From positions 14,703,501-14,767,500 of the forward strand of contig NC_135118.1 in NCBI RefSeq assembly GCF_050908995.1: DNA of 64,000 nucleotides. The letters are read 5' to 3'. The notes beneath the pieces were generated by a model. That model did no database searches. It was not told where the DNA came from and saw nothing but the letters and a program-made list of their open reading frames with translations. How positions within the stretch are numbered: the first letter of the stretch is position 1; every line of letters starts with the position of its first letter. This document shows, one piece after another, positions 1-10,763 of the stretch. Source of the DNA: Andrena cerasifolii. Its lineage: Eukaryota > Arthropoda > Insecta > Hymenoptera > Andrenidae. The translations under genes were made by a program, and so were the position numbers.

Positions 1-522
1 TCATTTAAGGAGAGAACTGACACAAAGTCAATGGTCTATTCAGGCGTTGAAATCACTGTTCACGAATCTTATTTACACATAAGCTTGCCATTGATGCAAC
101 GTACAGACGTCACAACGTCGTGGCAGACACATTTGATTTATCAGATCGATTTCTCATTATCATCTGTTTTTGCCTCGATAAGAATTCCGCGTTTCGATCA
201 CAGATCGTGGAGTTCAAGGCACGAATGGCGCTAGGCACGAAGCATCGAGCTGTTATGAAACTTTGCAGCCCCTGTAAACGCGTTTCGTTATGAGTGTAAG
301 CATTCCCAAGTGAACGCACCTGCAAAACGACTCACAGGTTCGTACCAATTTACAAGCGAACTTCAATAACTTGACTTTTTTGCATCTTGATGCCTAGGTT
401 GACACCACTTGATTCATAATGATAAGGGAGGCTTCCTCCTTGGAACGCCCGAAGAACATGGATATTTTCAGGAATTTATAGAGAATAAGCCACTGTATAG
501 ATTGTCCTCAAATTTTAAATAA
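1..522. other. non-coding sequence, nothing recognised
   Basis: I see no coding exon, RNA gene or clear repeat here. Open frames are short and show no family signature. Confidence 0.5.
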
Positions 523-1201
523 AGTACTGGAAATATTTATTGCATCACTCTGAAAACGTAGCACACACAATTTTTATAGCAATATGACGGATAAAATGAT
601 TAGTATCCAACTTATTTTGGCTACGAAAGCGAGCTACATATTTTCGCAATAAATAAATCTTGCAATAATATTCTCCTAGTACAGTGACTCCCAACTTGTG
701 GGTCGCGAAGTGTTTTCTTAAGGGTGGCCACGGTTCTTGGGTTTTTTCTCTCAATATTATTAAGTTAGATATTATATTTTGTGCTGGACTAGGTAAATTC
801 GGAAGGCCAAATCAAACTAAACAATTATTCACTCTTATAGTTGGTATAAGAATTATATATAAACTTTATTTTATGATATGCAAGACGCAATATGCGTGCT
901 GGTTAAACTCAGAGCGATACAAGAAGTAAGAAGAAGGTAACGGATGTATATAAAAAGGAAATAGACGGTGGCGCCTTGTTCTAACGCGTGTATCTTGAAC
1001 CGCCATATTCTAAATATAAATCTCAACATTTTGAAATACCAATTTTTAATGTGTTTTCTTTAACTTATTAAATTTACCTTACCTTATAAAAATGGGTCGC
1101 GATTCAAAAATGGTTGGGAAACACTGTCCTAGTGCTAATAATAAAAGCGGTATATGTGATAACGTGTTTACTCGAGTGATACAATAAATATTTCCAGTAC
1201 T
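523..1201. repeat. inverted-repeat pair around a nested hAT MITE
   Basis: The block at 523-571 (AGTACTGGAAATATTTATTG, then ATCACTC and AACGT) recurs as its reverse complement at about 1155-1201. The arms look like the terminal repeats of an older non-autonomous DNA element whose interior was later hit by the hAT-like MITE at 682-1126. No convincing target-site duplication is visible outside the arms, so the superfamily is not assigned. Confidence 0.55.
682..1126 (+). mobile_element. hAT-like MITE (445 bp)
   Basis: The left end reads CAGTGACTCCCAACTTGTGG and the right end is the reverse complement of CAGTGTTTCCCAACCA. These are imperfect terminal inverted repeats of the CAGTG type typical of hAT elements. 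The flanks carry an 8-bp duplication, TCCTAGTA at 674-681 and TCCTAGTG at 1127-1134, with 7 of 8 bases matching, and 8 bp is the hAT length. No transposase frame is present. A diverged relative lies at 20914-21301. Confidence 0.75.
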
Positions 1202-1316
1202 GCATATGTTTAGTGGCTTTGGGAGAAAACACTAGAGAACAATAAATTCAGCCAGTAATCTATTGTTTATAAATTTTTGAAATCATATTTTTGGGTCCGC
1301 GAAGTAGAAACCACCC

Positions 1317-1962
1317 TTAAGGGGGGATTATACTTTACGCAACGCTAAAACAGGCCGATTTTGGGGATTTTTTTCTAGCAAAATTATGAATCAATCATTA
1401 CGAACCTTTCTATGGCTTTATATTTAACATTTGAAGATACGAAAAAAAAAATTATGATAAGAATGTCGTACTACAGTGGCGGCTCTAAACTGTAGGGATT
1501 CTAGCGCCTTCAATTCTCGTCTAGAATAACAAAACCAAAAATATTCTACTTATTTATGAAATTCTCTCAGCGATGAACCTCAAAAACAATAAGAAAGTCG
1601 AAAATTGGCAAAATTGTAGAACTAACAAAAAATAAAATCGTACCTTTTTCTCCTAAACTCTGCAATTTAATCAATTTTCGACTTTTTTAAAAATACTTTT
1701 AAGGTTCATCGATAACATAATTTCATAAATAATAAGAATATTTTTGGTTCTTTTGTTCTAGACCAGAATTGAAGGCGCTAGAATGCCCGCCGTTTAGAAT
1801 CGCCACTGTACTAAGAAAGTCCTAACATAAAAATTTCTTTCCCTTATCTTCAAATGTTAAATATGAAGCCGCGAATACGTTCAAAATGATTTGCCTGATA
1901 ATTTCTCCAGAAAAAAATCCCCGAAATCGGCCTGCTTTTCTGCCGCGTAAATTATAATCCCC
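1317..1962. mobile_element. TTAA hairpin element, family F1
   Basis: TTAA at 1317-1320 is followed by a G-run and GATTATACTTTACGC. The right arm ends with the reverse complement (GTAAATTATAATCCCC) near 1962, where the expected terminal TTAA has decayed. Both arms share a block containing GGCCGATTTTGGGGATTTTT. The whole element is a long inverted repeat with no coding capacity. A TA-flanked palindromic MITE (1474-1808) sits in its loop. Confidence 0.75.
1474..1808. mobile_element. TA-flanked palindromic MITE nested in F1
   Basis: The element begins CAGTGGCGGCTCTAAAC and ends with GTTTAGAATCGCCACTG, flanked by TA on both sides (1472-1473 and 1809-1810). The arms stay complementary almost to the centre. 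The TA duplication suggests a Tc1/mariner-type insertion; this is inferred from the duplication alone, since no transposase is present. Confidence 0.65.
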
Positions 1963-3383
1963 GTTTGATACTAGAAATCTGATCACAAGCATAACGTGGC
2001 CGAACAAGCGTGGCACTGCTTCGTGAACGAATGCGCAAGCACCTAAATATGTCTGGGGTGTTCCGCGACAGAACAGATTAGAAACTAGCGTGTTGCTGGC
2101 CTTCGGCGAGCGGCGATCGCGCGAATCTGCGTATAATACCGCGAGCTTAATAGTCGCCGGCGCAGGGAATTTAGCCAATGCCTTTTAGCAGCGAGTGCTT
2201 TTAATCGCGCACGATAAAACGTGCACGATACGATGCGGAAGGTCAGTGCAGGTATTTGCGACGCGCTCGTCACATTCGTTGCATAAAATGGTATTCCTTA
2301 ATCATCGGTTATTCACGTTTTGAGCTGGTTGTCTGGCGCTTGTCGAGCCGCTCGAAACAACCTTATCATCGCGTTTTACGTAAGAACACACGGTAGCGGT
2401 GCAGCAAGAACTGTTAGCTAACTGTTCATTATCGACTTAACTGTTTTGAATTATTCCGTAGATATTAGTGTTCGCAATACTTGTTTGGCTGCGTCGCATA
2501 GACGTACATTTGAATTTAAGATTCAAGAGTTGCTGATAGAAAGTGTGAGACGAGTAATGAAAGACGTTAAGATCCCCTCTAATAAACCATAGCTTATCAT
2601 TTTTCAATCAGAGGGGATTAAACACCTGGCTTTGTGAGTTTCTCACTGTTTCAGGCCACGCCGCGTGAACTTTATCCGTGAAGGCCCCAGCCACTCTTGC
2701 AACAAACTTAAAGCTACACGCTCATTACGTACAAGTCGCGAGTGCAAGCCTCTAAATTTCCAGCTTTACTGACCCGCGTTGCTATTTAAATGACGGGGGT
2801 TACGGCGCAAGCACTCTCCTTCGAACATGGCAGAGTCGACGGAATTGCGGCTCCTATTCGCAGGGAAAGCGTTCTGAACTTTGCGCAGCCCCCTCAAGAA
2901 CGTGTCAGAAATATAAACTGAAAGTTTCTTATTGGAGAAGGTATGGCCAGCGAAGGTGAAGAACTGCAGGGAGCTGGGAACTTGTATTGGAAACTTTGAA
3001 GGGCGTACTTTCGAAGGAAACTTTTAAATAAAAATTGGCGTAGAATGGACCTACGAGGCGACCCACGTAAAGTGTTGTAATTTTAGTGGATTTGTTACTA
3101 GTGCGCGAGGCCTCGTCTGCGCAAAACGATAATTTTCTGTGGAAGAGAAAGGGATCGTCTAATTGATTGTGCAAATTTATAAATATTCAGCGGATTCATG
3201 TGCAGCGACTAGCTACGAAACAGCAATTAATAAATACGCATCGCGTTGTGGAGATAGCGGTTGAAGGAGAATAATGACCCATTGGAAAAGTTTAACTTAT
3301 CTCAGTAAGCATTAACGTTCCCACATGCGCGACTCGTACAGCTAAATTTGCCACAAGTGTTTCGCATACTACTGGGTGTTTTC
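1963..3383. other. unique non-coding sequence
   Basis: Moderately GC-rich unique sequence. A small stem (ATCCCCTCT ... AGAGGGGAT, about 2572-2620) is the only local structure noticed. The open frames on the minus strand at 1822-2273 show no recognisable domain and are treated as chance. Confidence 0.45.
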
Positions 3384-4215
3384 TTAAGGGATTATTCGCA
3401 TTCAGGAGGTGAAAAGAAAGGACGATTTTGTGGGAACGTATTTGAAGAATTATGTGCACATTGCTGTGCGAAGATTTCTACATTTAGGTAAAGAAGATTT
3501 TAACAAGTTTTTGCGAAGTTGCTTCGCGGTGACCATTGCTGCTCGGAACTGGGTTATGTAATATCAAAAAATCAGAAAGTTTTACTTACAAGGAGAGTAT
3601 TTTATGTGTCCGCCTCCGGTCATTTTGATTTTTGGATATGTTATAGAGGACCGAAAAATAAGAAATACGTGTTTTTTTATTTTTCCCCGTTTTCATATTT
3701 GGGGGTGAAAACTGCGTTCAAAGTTACGGTTGAAAAATCATTTTTGTGGAATATCTCGAGAACTATTAGAGATAGGGGAATAGTGTCAGTGGACGAATTT
3801 TCTGTCTTTGAATGCGAAATATGACTGACTCGTCAGATTTTCAAAAATCTACAAAAATGATTTTTCAACCCTAACTTTGAACGCAGTTTTCACCCCCCAA
3901 ATATGAGAACGGGGAAAAATAAAAAAACGGAGGCGGACACCTAAAATACTCTCCTTGTTAGTATATTAGTTTATCTAGTAGTTAATCGGTTCTTTTTATG
4001 AAATATTAATCTGGGACGAAATGGTAGATGTTTAAGTGAAATGATTTTCGTACGAAAAAGACGTGTCGCCTATGAAATAAAAACTACGCTTTGGGAAAAC
4101 AAGTGTTTCGATTAAGCACTAGATTTGTATACCTAGAAGAAGCCTGCAAAGTTGCAGAAATATTGGGTGGAGCGACTTTCCAGAAATCGTGGTCATTATA
4201 ATCGATAAATTCCTT
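3384..4215 (+). mobile_element. broken TTAA hairpin element (family B) with nested insertion
   Basis: TTAAGGGATTATTCGCATTC at 3384 resembles the end of the 9716 element. At 3526 the shared internal core appears (GCGGTGACCATTGCTGCTCG) and is interrupted at 3589-3957 by a PIF/Harbinger-like MITE. Once the insertion is skipped, the flanking halves line up with the cores at 52.5 and 9.9 kb, including AAATATTAATCTGGGACGAA near 4001-4020. A remnant of an inverted right arm is at 4171-4197 (GAAATCGTGGTCAT). The right boundary is not resolved. Confidence 0.5.
3589..3957. mobile_element. PIF/Harbinger-like palindromic MITE (369 bp)
   Basis: Termini are CAAGGAGAGTATTTTATGTG on the left and the reverse complement of CAAGGAGAGTATTTTAGGTG on the right. 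They are flanked by a 3-bp duplication, TTA at 3586-3588 and TTA at 3958-3960, the usual length and composition for PIF/Harbinger. The arms pair along most of the element, but the left arm carries about 50 bp that the right arm lacks (about 3620-3675). There is no coding capacity. Confidence 0.7.
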
Positions 4216-4698
4216 TTTAGAAAACGTGTTTAAAGTTCCAAGTGTAGTTTACTTGAAAATAAGATATTTGTTTATTAACTTACACAGAATCATCTATTCC
4301 AAGCCCATAGTAGACCTTCAGCTGCTGCCTCTGCTGCCTCCAAAATGCCGAAATTAAAAAATTGTAATTTTCGACCCTGCTGACTGCAAATAACAACGAT
4401 ATATTTGGACTTGAAGTGTGGGGATGAATTCTAGCATTAGGGGGCCAAGCACGCAGCCATTCAAAATTTTCTGTTAGGAAAAATTCTATATTTTATGAAG
4501 GCCTGCAAAAACGATAAAATCTTATCACTGTATTTTTTTGAAATTTCATTATCATTCTTAATAGGTTAAAATAAGAAATAATTTGTACCATTTTATGTGA
4601 TTAGCCTCATACGCATTCTATTCACCAAGAAATTTTCTGAATATTTTTAAAGAAATTCAAAAACAATTTCGATATATAAAGCTAGAACTTCTGATATA
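4216..4698. other. non-coding sequence
   Basis: AT-rich sequence with no gene or clear repeat seen. It may hold decayed right-arm sequence of the preceding element. Confidence 0.4.
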
Positions 4699-5444
4699 TT
4701 AAGTGGGGAATCCTATTCTTTGGGCTAAAAACATAGCAAAATTTGGGATTTTTTTTAAAAGAAATCAGCGATTCGATTCATCTGAAATTTGGACCATGTT
4801 TTGATGCATCTTTGAAGAAGCTGTAGGTTTTTTTTTATTAAATTTTAACCATAGACGTAGTAGTTATGCTGTTATGCATGATCGACCATCACGCCGCGCA
4901 AAATTCGCCGTCCGTTGGTATGTATGATATTTATCCACCAGGTAATCTGAAACAGAAAAATGAAACGGCGTTTTACTTTGTACACATGTAGCTTGAAATT
5001 GATGAACCAGCAAAAAACAAAAAAATTTATTCAGCAGTGTGGAGAGTTTTCAAACTGAAAGGTCTGAGCCTTTAATTTTTGCAATCCCATTTTACGCCAA
5101 TTTTCTTACGTAACAAAAGGAGTACAGAACCTAGCGGTATTCTGGTTCATCCAATTCAAGCTACATATGTACAAAATATGTAGCTGTGCATTTTGCATGT
5201 TTCATTCTTCCGTTTCAGATTACCTGGAAGGTAAATATGCACACCAGCGAGCGACGAGTTTTGCGCGGCGTGATGCATAACTTCTATATTTATTATTAAA
5301 AATGAATTTAAAAAAAACTGCAACTTCATCAAGGATGCATAAAAACATTGTCCAAATTTCAGATAAATCGAAATGCTGGGTTCTTAAAAAAAAAATCCTT
5401 AATTTTGCTATGTTGTTAGTCCATAAAATAGTATTCCCCCTTAA
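4699..5444. mobile_element. TTAA hairpin element, family C copy 1 (746 bp)
   Basis: TTAA at 4699-4702 and at 5441-5444 bracket two long complementary arms. The left terminus reads GTGGGGAATCCTATTCTTTG and the right is its approximate reverse complement (AAATAGTATTCCCCC). The arms share ATTTGGACCATGTTTTGATG and CGCCGCGCAAAATTCG-type blocks. A second copy lies at 54626-55353. Minus- and plus-strand frames inside are shadows of the palindrome. Confidence 0.85.
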
Positions 5445-8029
5445 GAGTGTCTCCAATTTCTCTAATTGGCTACCTTTTGCCATATTGAAAGAAAGTATCA
5501 GACTTCGACTCCACCTTCCATCCCATTCATTTATTGCCCCTAACAATAAACGTGGCAATCACGTGGCAGAAGTTTCACCGAAAACTTGGAACATTTCTTT
5601 ATGCCCCGGTTGATTGGATTCACCTGATCCACCGTGACCCGTCGCGATTAAAAAAACCCCGGCGAGATTGGAGCAGAATTGAAAATGGAGATATCGAGCA
5701 ACGGAACCGCCGTTAAAAGCTCGGCGGTAATCGCGTTCCTAACGTTGCAGCGAGGCTTCGCTCGGTGTCCCCGGTCGTGAGGAAGGATCCGATTATAGGA
5801 GGCAATAGCGACAAGGGAAAACCTTAGAACGCGCCGTGGTAACGGTAACCGGTTCCTTTTCGAGATTAACGATCGCAATCCTGTCGTTTTATTATCGAAA
5901 ATCCGGCGTTGTAGCATCGAGTCACGGCGGATATGGCGATCTAATCTCCGCGAAGACGTATGGCACCCGGATTTCTTCGTGGCTCAGCGATCCCCGCGAG
6001 ACCGTGCACGTTAAGGTCCTTTGCAGTCCGGGTCGTTGCGCGAAACTCCTTATCGCCGGTCCAGGCTACGAAACGGTGGAAACAAAACGGCCGTTGCGCC
6101 CCGCCACTTCGCTGAAGTTACTAACAAGCCTTCCTAGCCTCTGCCCACCGCCACCGCCTTCTCCTCTTCCTCGTCCAGGCCACGAGGAAAAAGAAATGAA
6201 GAAGAGGAGTACCGACACACCGCGAGCCGGAGAGAAAGAGAGATTTATCAGCTTACCACCGCGAGAGACTAGCAACCCGATAGACGTGCAGATAGGCCGT
6301 CGTTTAAATAAATTACCCTCGAAAGGCTTGGCTGGCCTGAACGTTCCTCTTCTCCTGGCCGCCTCAGCCTCGCCACTCACCGCTCCTTGCATACCTGTTG
6401 CTGCGCCACCCCTTCTACCTCTTTCTCTCCTGTTTGATCCACTTTCGTCCTCCTCTCTTCCTCATACTTCGCCTACCATTATGCTCCATCCTGAGTAATT
6501 GAAATCCCTTCTTTTTTTTCGAGCACGTTCTGCGATCACTTCAGTGTCTGGGCTCCTCTTTGAGACTTCTTTTCCAGGAGGGTGCTGATTGTTGGGAGGA
6601 TTGAGTTATGGGGTTGCTCTGCTTCTTCAGGTTTCTGGAATTTTTCTAGGATTTCTGGGTTTTATAGGTGAACTCGGAACCTCTTTATAAAGGGGCCTGG
6701 ATGTGAGAAATATTTTGGGGCCTCAAATAATCTCTCAACGGTAACAGAGTATAATATCTTTTCACGAAAAAAGATAATAATGACAGTAATAAAGAAAAGA
6801 AAATAAAAGAAATAAACATTGACGTGTTTAAATATGTGACTATTGAATTGCCATATTATTGATAATATTAGATTATTATATTAGTATATTAGAAATTATA
6901 TTCTAATTTCTTTGTTGACTGTTCTCGCATGCCACGATGCGGTTAGCATAACCACGATTATTGCGACGTGTCTTTAGTATTGCCAGCTCTGTGTTTAGAG
7001 GGCAAAATTCAAATCGATTTATTCTAAAATTAGATAAATTTTAATCAAACAAAAAACATATTTCTCCGGAGTACGTTCGTGATGCATACGTGTATGATCA
7101 GGTTGTTGACAGTTATTTATGTGCATATGTTAATCTTCCATTTGATCATCGTGGTACGTACAGTAGGTGTGTCGTAGCGAGTTTCATTCGAAGTTGAGGT
7201 AATAACTTAATTCTGAGGGATGGCTATGTGGTCTCGCCTTTATATCTGCATTCGGCCAAGTGAAGAATACTCCTCGCTTTATCTACCTATCTATTCCCAT
7301 TTTTTTTCTTTTTTTTACCGAAGTGTTGGCGTTTCGCGACCACGAGATTCGTGCTTATTCAACGGGGTGCTTCGCCCTGGACTTCGCGATGGCTATCGAG
7401 AGAGTACCGAGATCCGAACGAGATACGGTCTATCAGATTGACGCTTCTGCTGGACAAATATCTGCCAGCGTATTATTTTACATGCTATCGTTGCGCGCGT
7501 TTCGACACACTAACGTTGATCGCTATTATCAGTCCTGCAGCCTTGGCATAGATTGAACTGTACGGCTAACAAGAGAATAGATAAAGACAATTGACAAGTA
7601 GCTAGTTTGCAGCCGGCGATTATTTTGCACACGTGAATCGCGCTACAGTTTGTTGGTCGCTGAGATGTTGGAATACTCCGCAGGGAATAGCGAGGAACAC
7701 AGAGCGAGGAGGAGGCGTTCGGCTATTAGAGTAATAATTCGAATAGCTAGCAGAACTTCAAGTAACTCGAATTTTCAATTTTTCACCCCATTCTTCTTTT
7801 TTAAATCTTGTAATGATTTGGAACAACTGTTCGGAACATTTGAATTATTTGAATTTTTAGGGAACTAAATTGAGCTCGCATATTCTTACTGGGTACCTAC
7901 AGCTCATTTCGCCTTTCTCAAAATATTCAAACAGCTCCAATTTATGAATTACTGTCATATTCATTTCGAATAATATTAAAGGGTTGTTTGCTAAGATTTG
8001 CATTTCACAGTGACATATAACGACAATTG
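5445..8029. other. unique sequence with a GC-rich block (5.6-6.5 kb)
   Basis: No exon is recognised. A GC-rich, CpG-containing block at about 5650-6500 keeps a 220-codon frame open, but the translation is low-complexity (proline and serine runs) without domains. AT-rich unique sequence follows to 8.0 kb. The GC block could be a promoter or enhancer region; that is speculation. Confidence 0.4.
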
Positions 8030-8510
8030 AGGACCTTGCAGCGAGTGTGGTGCAGCTCCATTTTTAACAGTTTTTGAGTTAAGGCGTGTAATATACGTAA
8101 AAAATTCTACATTGTATGATGCACGTTTGATGAAAATAAATAAATAATAAAATAAAAATAAATAGAAATCTTAATATTAATTTTATATACATAACATATT
8201 ATATTATTATATAATATTATTAATATTATATATATAACATATTATATTATTATATAATATTATTAATATTATATATAACATATTATATTATTATATAATA
8301 TTATTAATATTAATGTTTTTATTATAGACTATTTTTTCACCAAAAATAGAAATAAAAACTTGTGAACTCTATAACTGGTACTTATTGCCTGAAAAAATAT
8401 ATTTTTCAATTACTGTACTCTGTCAAAGCAATAATTTTGTAAACAGTTTTTTTTCTAATTTACTCGAAGTGGGTAAAGATGAAGCTGCACCCCCCTTGCT
8501 GCAAGTTCCT
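8030..8510. mobile_element. MITE with 30-bp inverted termini and AT-rich interior
   Basis: The left end AGGACCTTGCAGCGAGTG, continuing into GTGCAGCTCCA, matches the reverse complement of the right end (TGAAGCTGCACC ... TTGCTGCAAGTTCCT). The ends are about 480 bp apart and the interior contains an AT tandem repeat (8191-8316). No confident duplication of the target was seen, so the superfamily stays open. Confidence 0.6.
8191..8316. repeat. AT-rich tandem repeat, three 41-43 bp units
   Basis: The unit begins ATAACATATTATATTATTAT and recurs at 8191, 8234 and 8275. It sits inside the MITE at 8030-8510, so it probably expanded after insertion or travelled with the element. Confidence 0.8.
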
Positions 8511-9078
8511 AAATTTTTATTGCGAAATTGAAAATGGCGTTTCTCAGACAGGAGGCGCTAACAAGAATATTGCTTGAGAGCAGCCCAACTCTTGAATTAC
8601 ATCTTCTAACTTCATGAATGTATCTTGTTCCCGCGTTCAGTGGGATCGTCTGACTTGAAAAATTCTGGCTTCCTCAGGGCCTCGGGAATATAGCGTTCAA
8701 ACGTTCGGCCCGGCGTACACGCCGGCGCGATAACTCGACAGCCGATGGGAATGTAATCGAACTTGCAGAACGGGTCTTCCACATCTGCTAATTATAACGC
8801 CGCGATACGCGAACGCGTTTTTTCCTCCTACCAGCGGTTCCATACACTTTCGCGTGAAACGTAGCCGCGGGAGTCATTGTGCCAGGCATCGGCGATTGCT
8901 TTTGTTCTCGCGACGATCGAATTTATTAAAGAGAAAGGCATTCGCGAGGTTATCGCGGCGCGATTCACAATGACCGACCGCCCGTTCGGTTACATCCGAC
9001 AGACGATATATGTTTTCTAGTAATTAACGCTTTAATTACGATTCGTTGGTTCTGTATCGAGAAGGTCGACATTTGGAA
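8511..9078. other. unique non-coding sequence
   Basis: GC-richer unique sequence with many CpG dinucleotides; no gene recognised. The last 8 bases (9071-9078, ATTTGGAA) are the target-site duplication of the following hAT-like element. Confidence 0.4.
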
Positions 9079-9345
9079 CAGGGGCGGATCCAGAGGGGGA
9101 GCGATAGGGGCGATCGCCCCCCCCCCCCAGAGTAATAAAATAGAAAAATATTATGACACTGTGTATTATTCTGTATAAATAATTAATGTGAATTCAATTA
9201 TTTAGGCTATACTGTCGGATAGAGATATTAAAATATAAATTACAAGCAAATTTTATATATTATAAAAGAAGGTTAAAAAGTGGACTTATGTAGGTACTTT
9301 TGCATATTTCGCCCCCTCCAAGCAACGCTCCTGAATCCGCCTCTG
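9079..9345. mobile_element. hAT-like MITE with perfect 8-bp duplication (267 bp)
   Basis: The termini are CAGGGGCGGATCCAGAG and the reverse complement of CAGAGGCGGATTCAGGAG. An exact 8-bp duplication, ATTTGGAA, flanks the element at 9071-9078 and 9346-9353. CAG-starting inverted repeats with 8-bp duplications are diagnostic of hAT. The interior is AT-rich and non-coding. The unmutated duplication suggests a fairly young insertion. Confidence 0.88.
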
Positions 9346-9715
9346 ATTTGGAATGCGATAGCTGCGCGACGCGACGTACTGGAGTGGCGTCGAATTTTCA
9401 ATCTTTTGGGGGCACTTGAAACACTTGTCCGAGGACGCTCTAGGTAGTTGTTACGTGATGTTTTAGACTATAGTACATAGGGCATCTCTTTCTCTTTTAC
9501 ACCTGCATATTTGACTGTTCAATTCTTTTCCCATTTGCGTTATGTAAAATGGGCGTCTCTACTTTTAGGATTTAATCGAGCTGAGTGGTGAAATGGCTAG
9601 TCTGCTTGTGTGATCGAATGGACAGGTTTGAAGTTATTTATCACTACCCTAAAGTGCCCGGTGTTGCCCGGGTAAAACTTTGTCATTATTTATTCGTTAT
9701 TTTAAGTAAAATAGC
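9346..9715. other. non-coding sequence between elements
   Basis: Unique sequence without a recognised gene. Confidence 0.4.
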
Positions 9716-10470
9716 TTAAGGGGTTATGCCTAGTCAGGCGGTCGAAAAGAGGCGAATATTTGTGAATTTTTTTTGACGAAGCGGAAGCGTATATTTTTAC
9801 AGAACTTTTTGCGTTTAAAAGAGCAACATTTAAAGAATATTGGGTAATTTTTTCGTAGAAAAATATTTACGTTTATAATAAAATAACAAGCGACATCCAA
9901 GAAGCATTTTTAATAATTTCGGTTTGCGGTGAGCACTGCCATTCGGAACCAGATTATCTAAAATCAAAAAACAAAAAAGATTTCGTTAGTGTATTAATGT
10001 ATCTGTCGATTGACCGTGAGAATTTTCTGAAATATTAATTTAAAACAAAATGGCGGCTATTTAAAGTTGAAATCCTGATTTTTTCGTGCAAAAATCACGC
10101 GAAAAAATCATGAGCTCAACTTTAAATAGCCGCCATTTTTTTTTAAATTAATATTTCGGAAAATTCTCTCCGTCAATCGGAACATACATTAATATACTAA
10201 CGAAATCTTTTTTGTTTTTTGATTTTAGATAATCTGGTTCCGAATGGTAATGCTCACCGCAAAACCAAATTTTTAAAAATGCTTCTTGGATGTCGCTTGT
10301 TATTTTATTATAAACGTAAATATTTTTCCACGAAAAAATTACCAAATGTTCTTTAAATGTTGCTCTTTTAAGCGCAAAAAGTTCTGTAAAAATATACGCT
10401 TTCGCTTCTTAAAAAAAAATTCACAAATATTCGCCTCTTTTCGACCGCCTGACTAGGCATAACCCCTTAA
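9716..10470. mobile_element. TTAA hairpin element, family A copy 1 (755 bp)
   Basis: TTAA at 9716-9719 and 10467-10470 enclose two arms of about 375 bp that are complementary with almost no loop (centre near 10093). The termini read GGGGTTATGCCTAGTCAGG and its reverse complement. About 208 bp inside each TTAA lies the core GCGGTGAGCACTGCCATTCG. On the minus arm a 65-codon frame (10148-10345) spells a peptide containing CGEHYHSEPDYLKSK. Other copies are at 23937-24689 (full) and 18339-18722 (one arm). Confidence 0.9.
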
Positions 10471-10567
10471 GGTGACAGTAATTGGTTAGGTGCCAGTAAT
10501 TGGGTCCTTTACCCTATCTAATATAAGGAAAAAATATTATTTATTATAATGCTAGGGTTTTATTTAA

Positions 10568-10763
10568 TCTTAATATATAAAGCAGAAAATGTTTGTGTGT
10601 CTGTCAATCGCCTAAAAACTTTCGAATGGGTCATTTTCTGCGGTCACGAAATGTGTTCGAGCACATTGTGCCTAACGAATCCAGACGAATGTAACTATTT
10701 TCACAAAAAAATAGATAAATTTTTTCTATATAAAATCAGAATCTAAGTTCCAGGCGAAGCTAG
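10568..10763 (+). mobile_element. short Helitron-like element (196 bp)
   Basis: The element begins A|TCTTAATATATAAAGCAG and ends GGCGAAGCTAG|T, i.e. 5'-TC, 3'-CTAG, inserted between A and T as expected for Helitrons. No inverted termini or duplication. A second copy at 16918-17128 shares the ends and the interior (AATGTGACTATTTTCACAAA or a close variant), supporting mobility. The subterminal hairpin of this copy is degenerate. Non-autonomous, with no helicase frame. Confidence 0.65.

Noticed and set aside
5836..6498. 220-codon plus-strand open frame
   Set aside because: Proline/serine low-complexity translation in a GC-rich block, with an opposing long frame on the other strand; no family resemblance.
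10148..10345. 65-codon frame in a hairpin arm as a real gene
   Set aside because: Other copies carry stops upstream and at different points, and the sequence is half of a palindrome; reported as a conserved core and not as a CDS.
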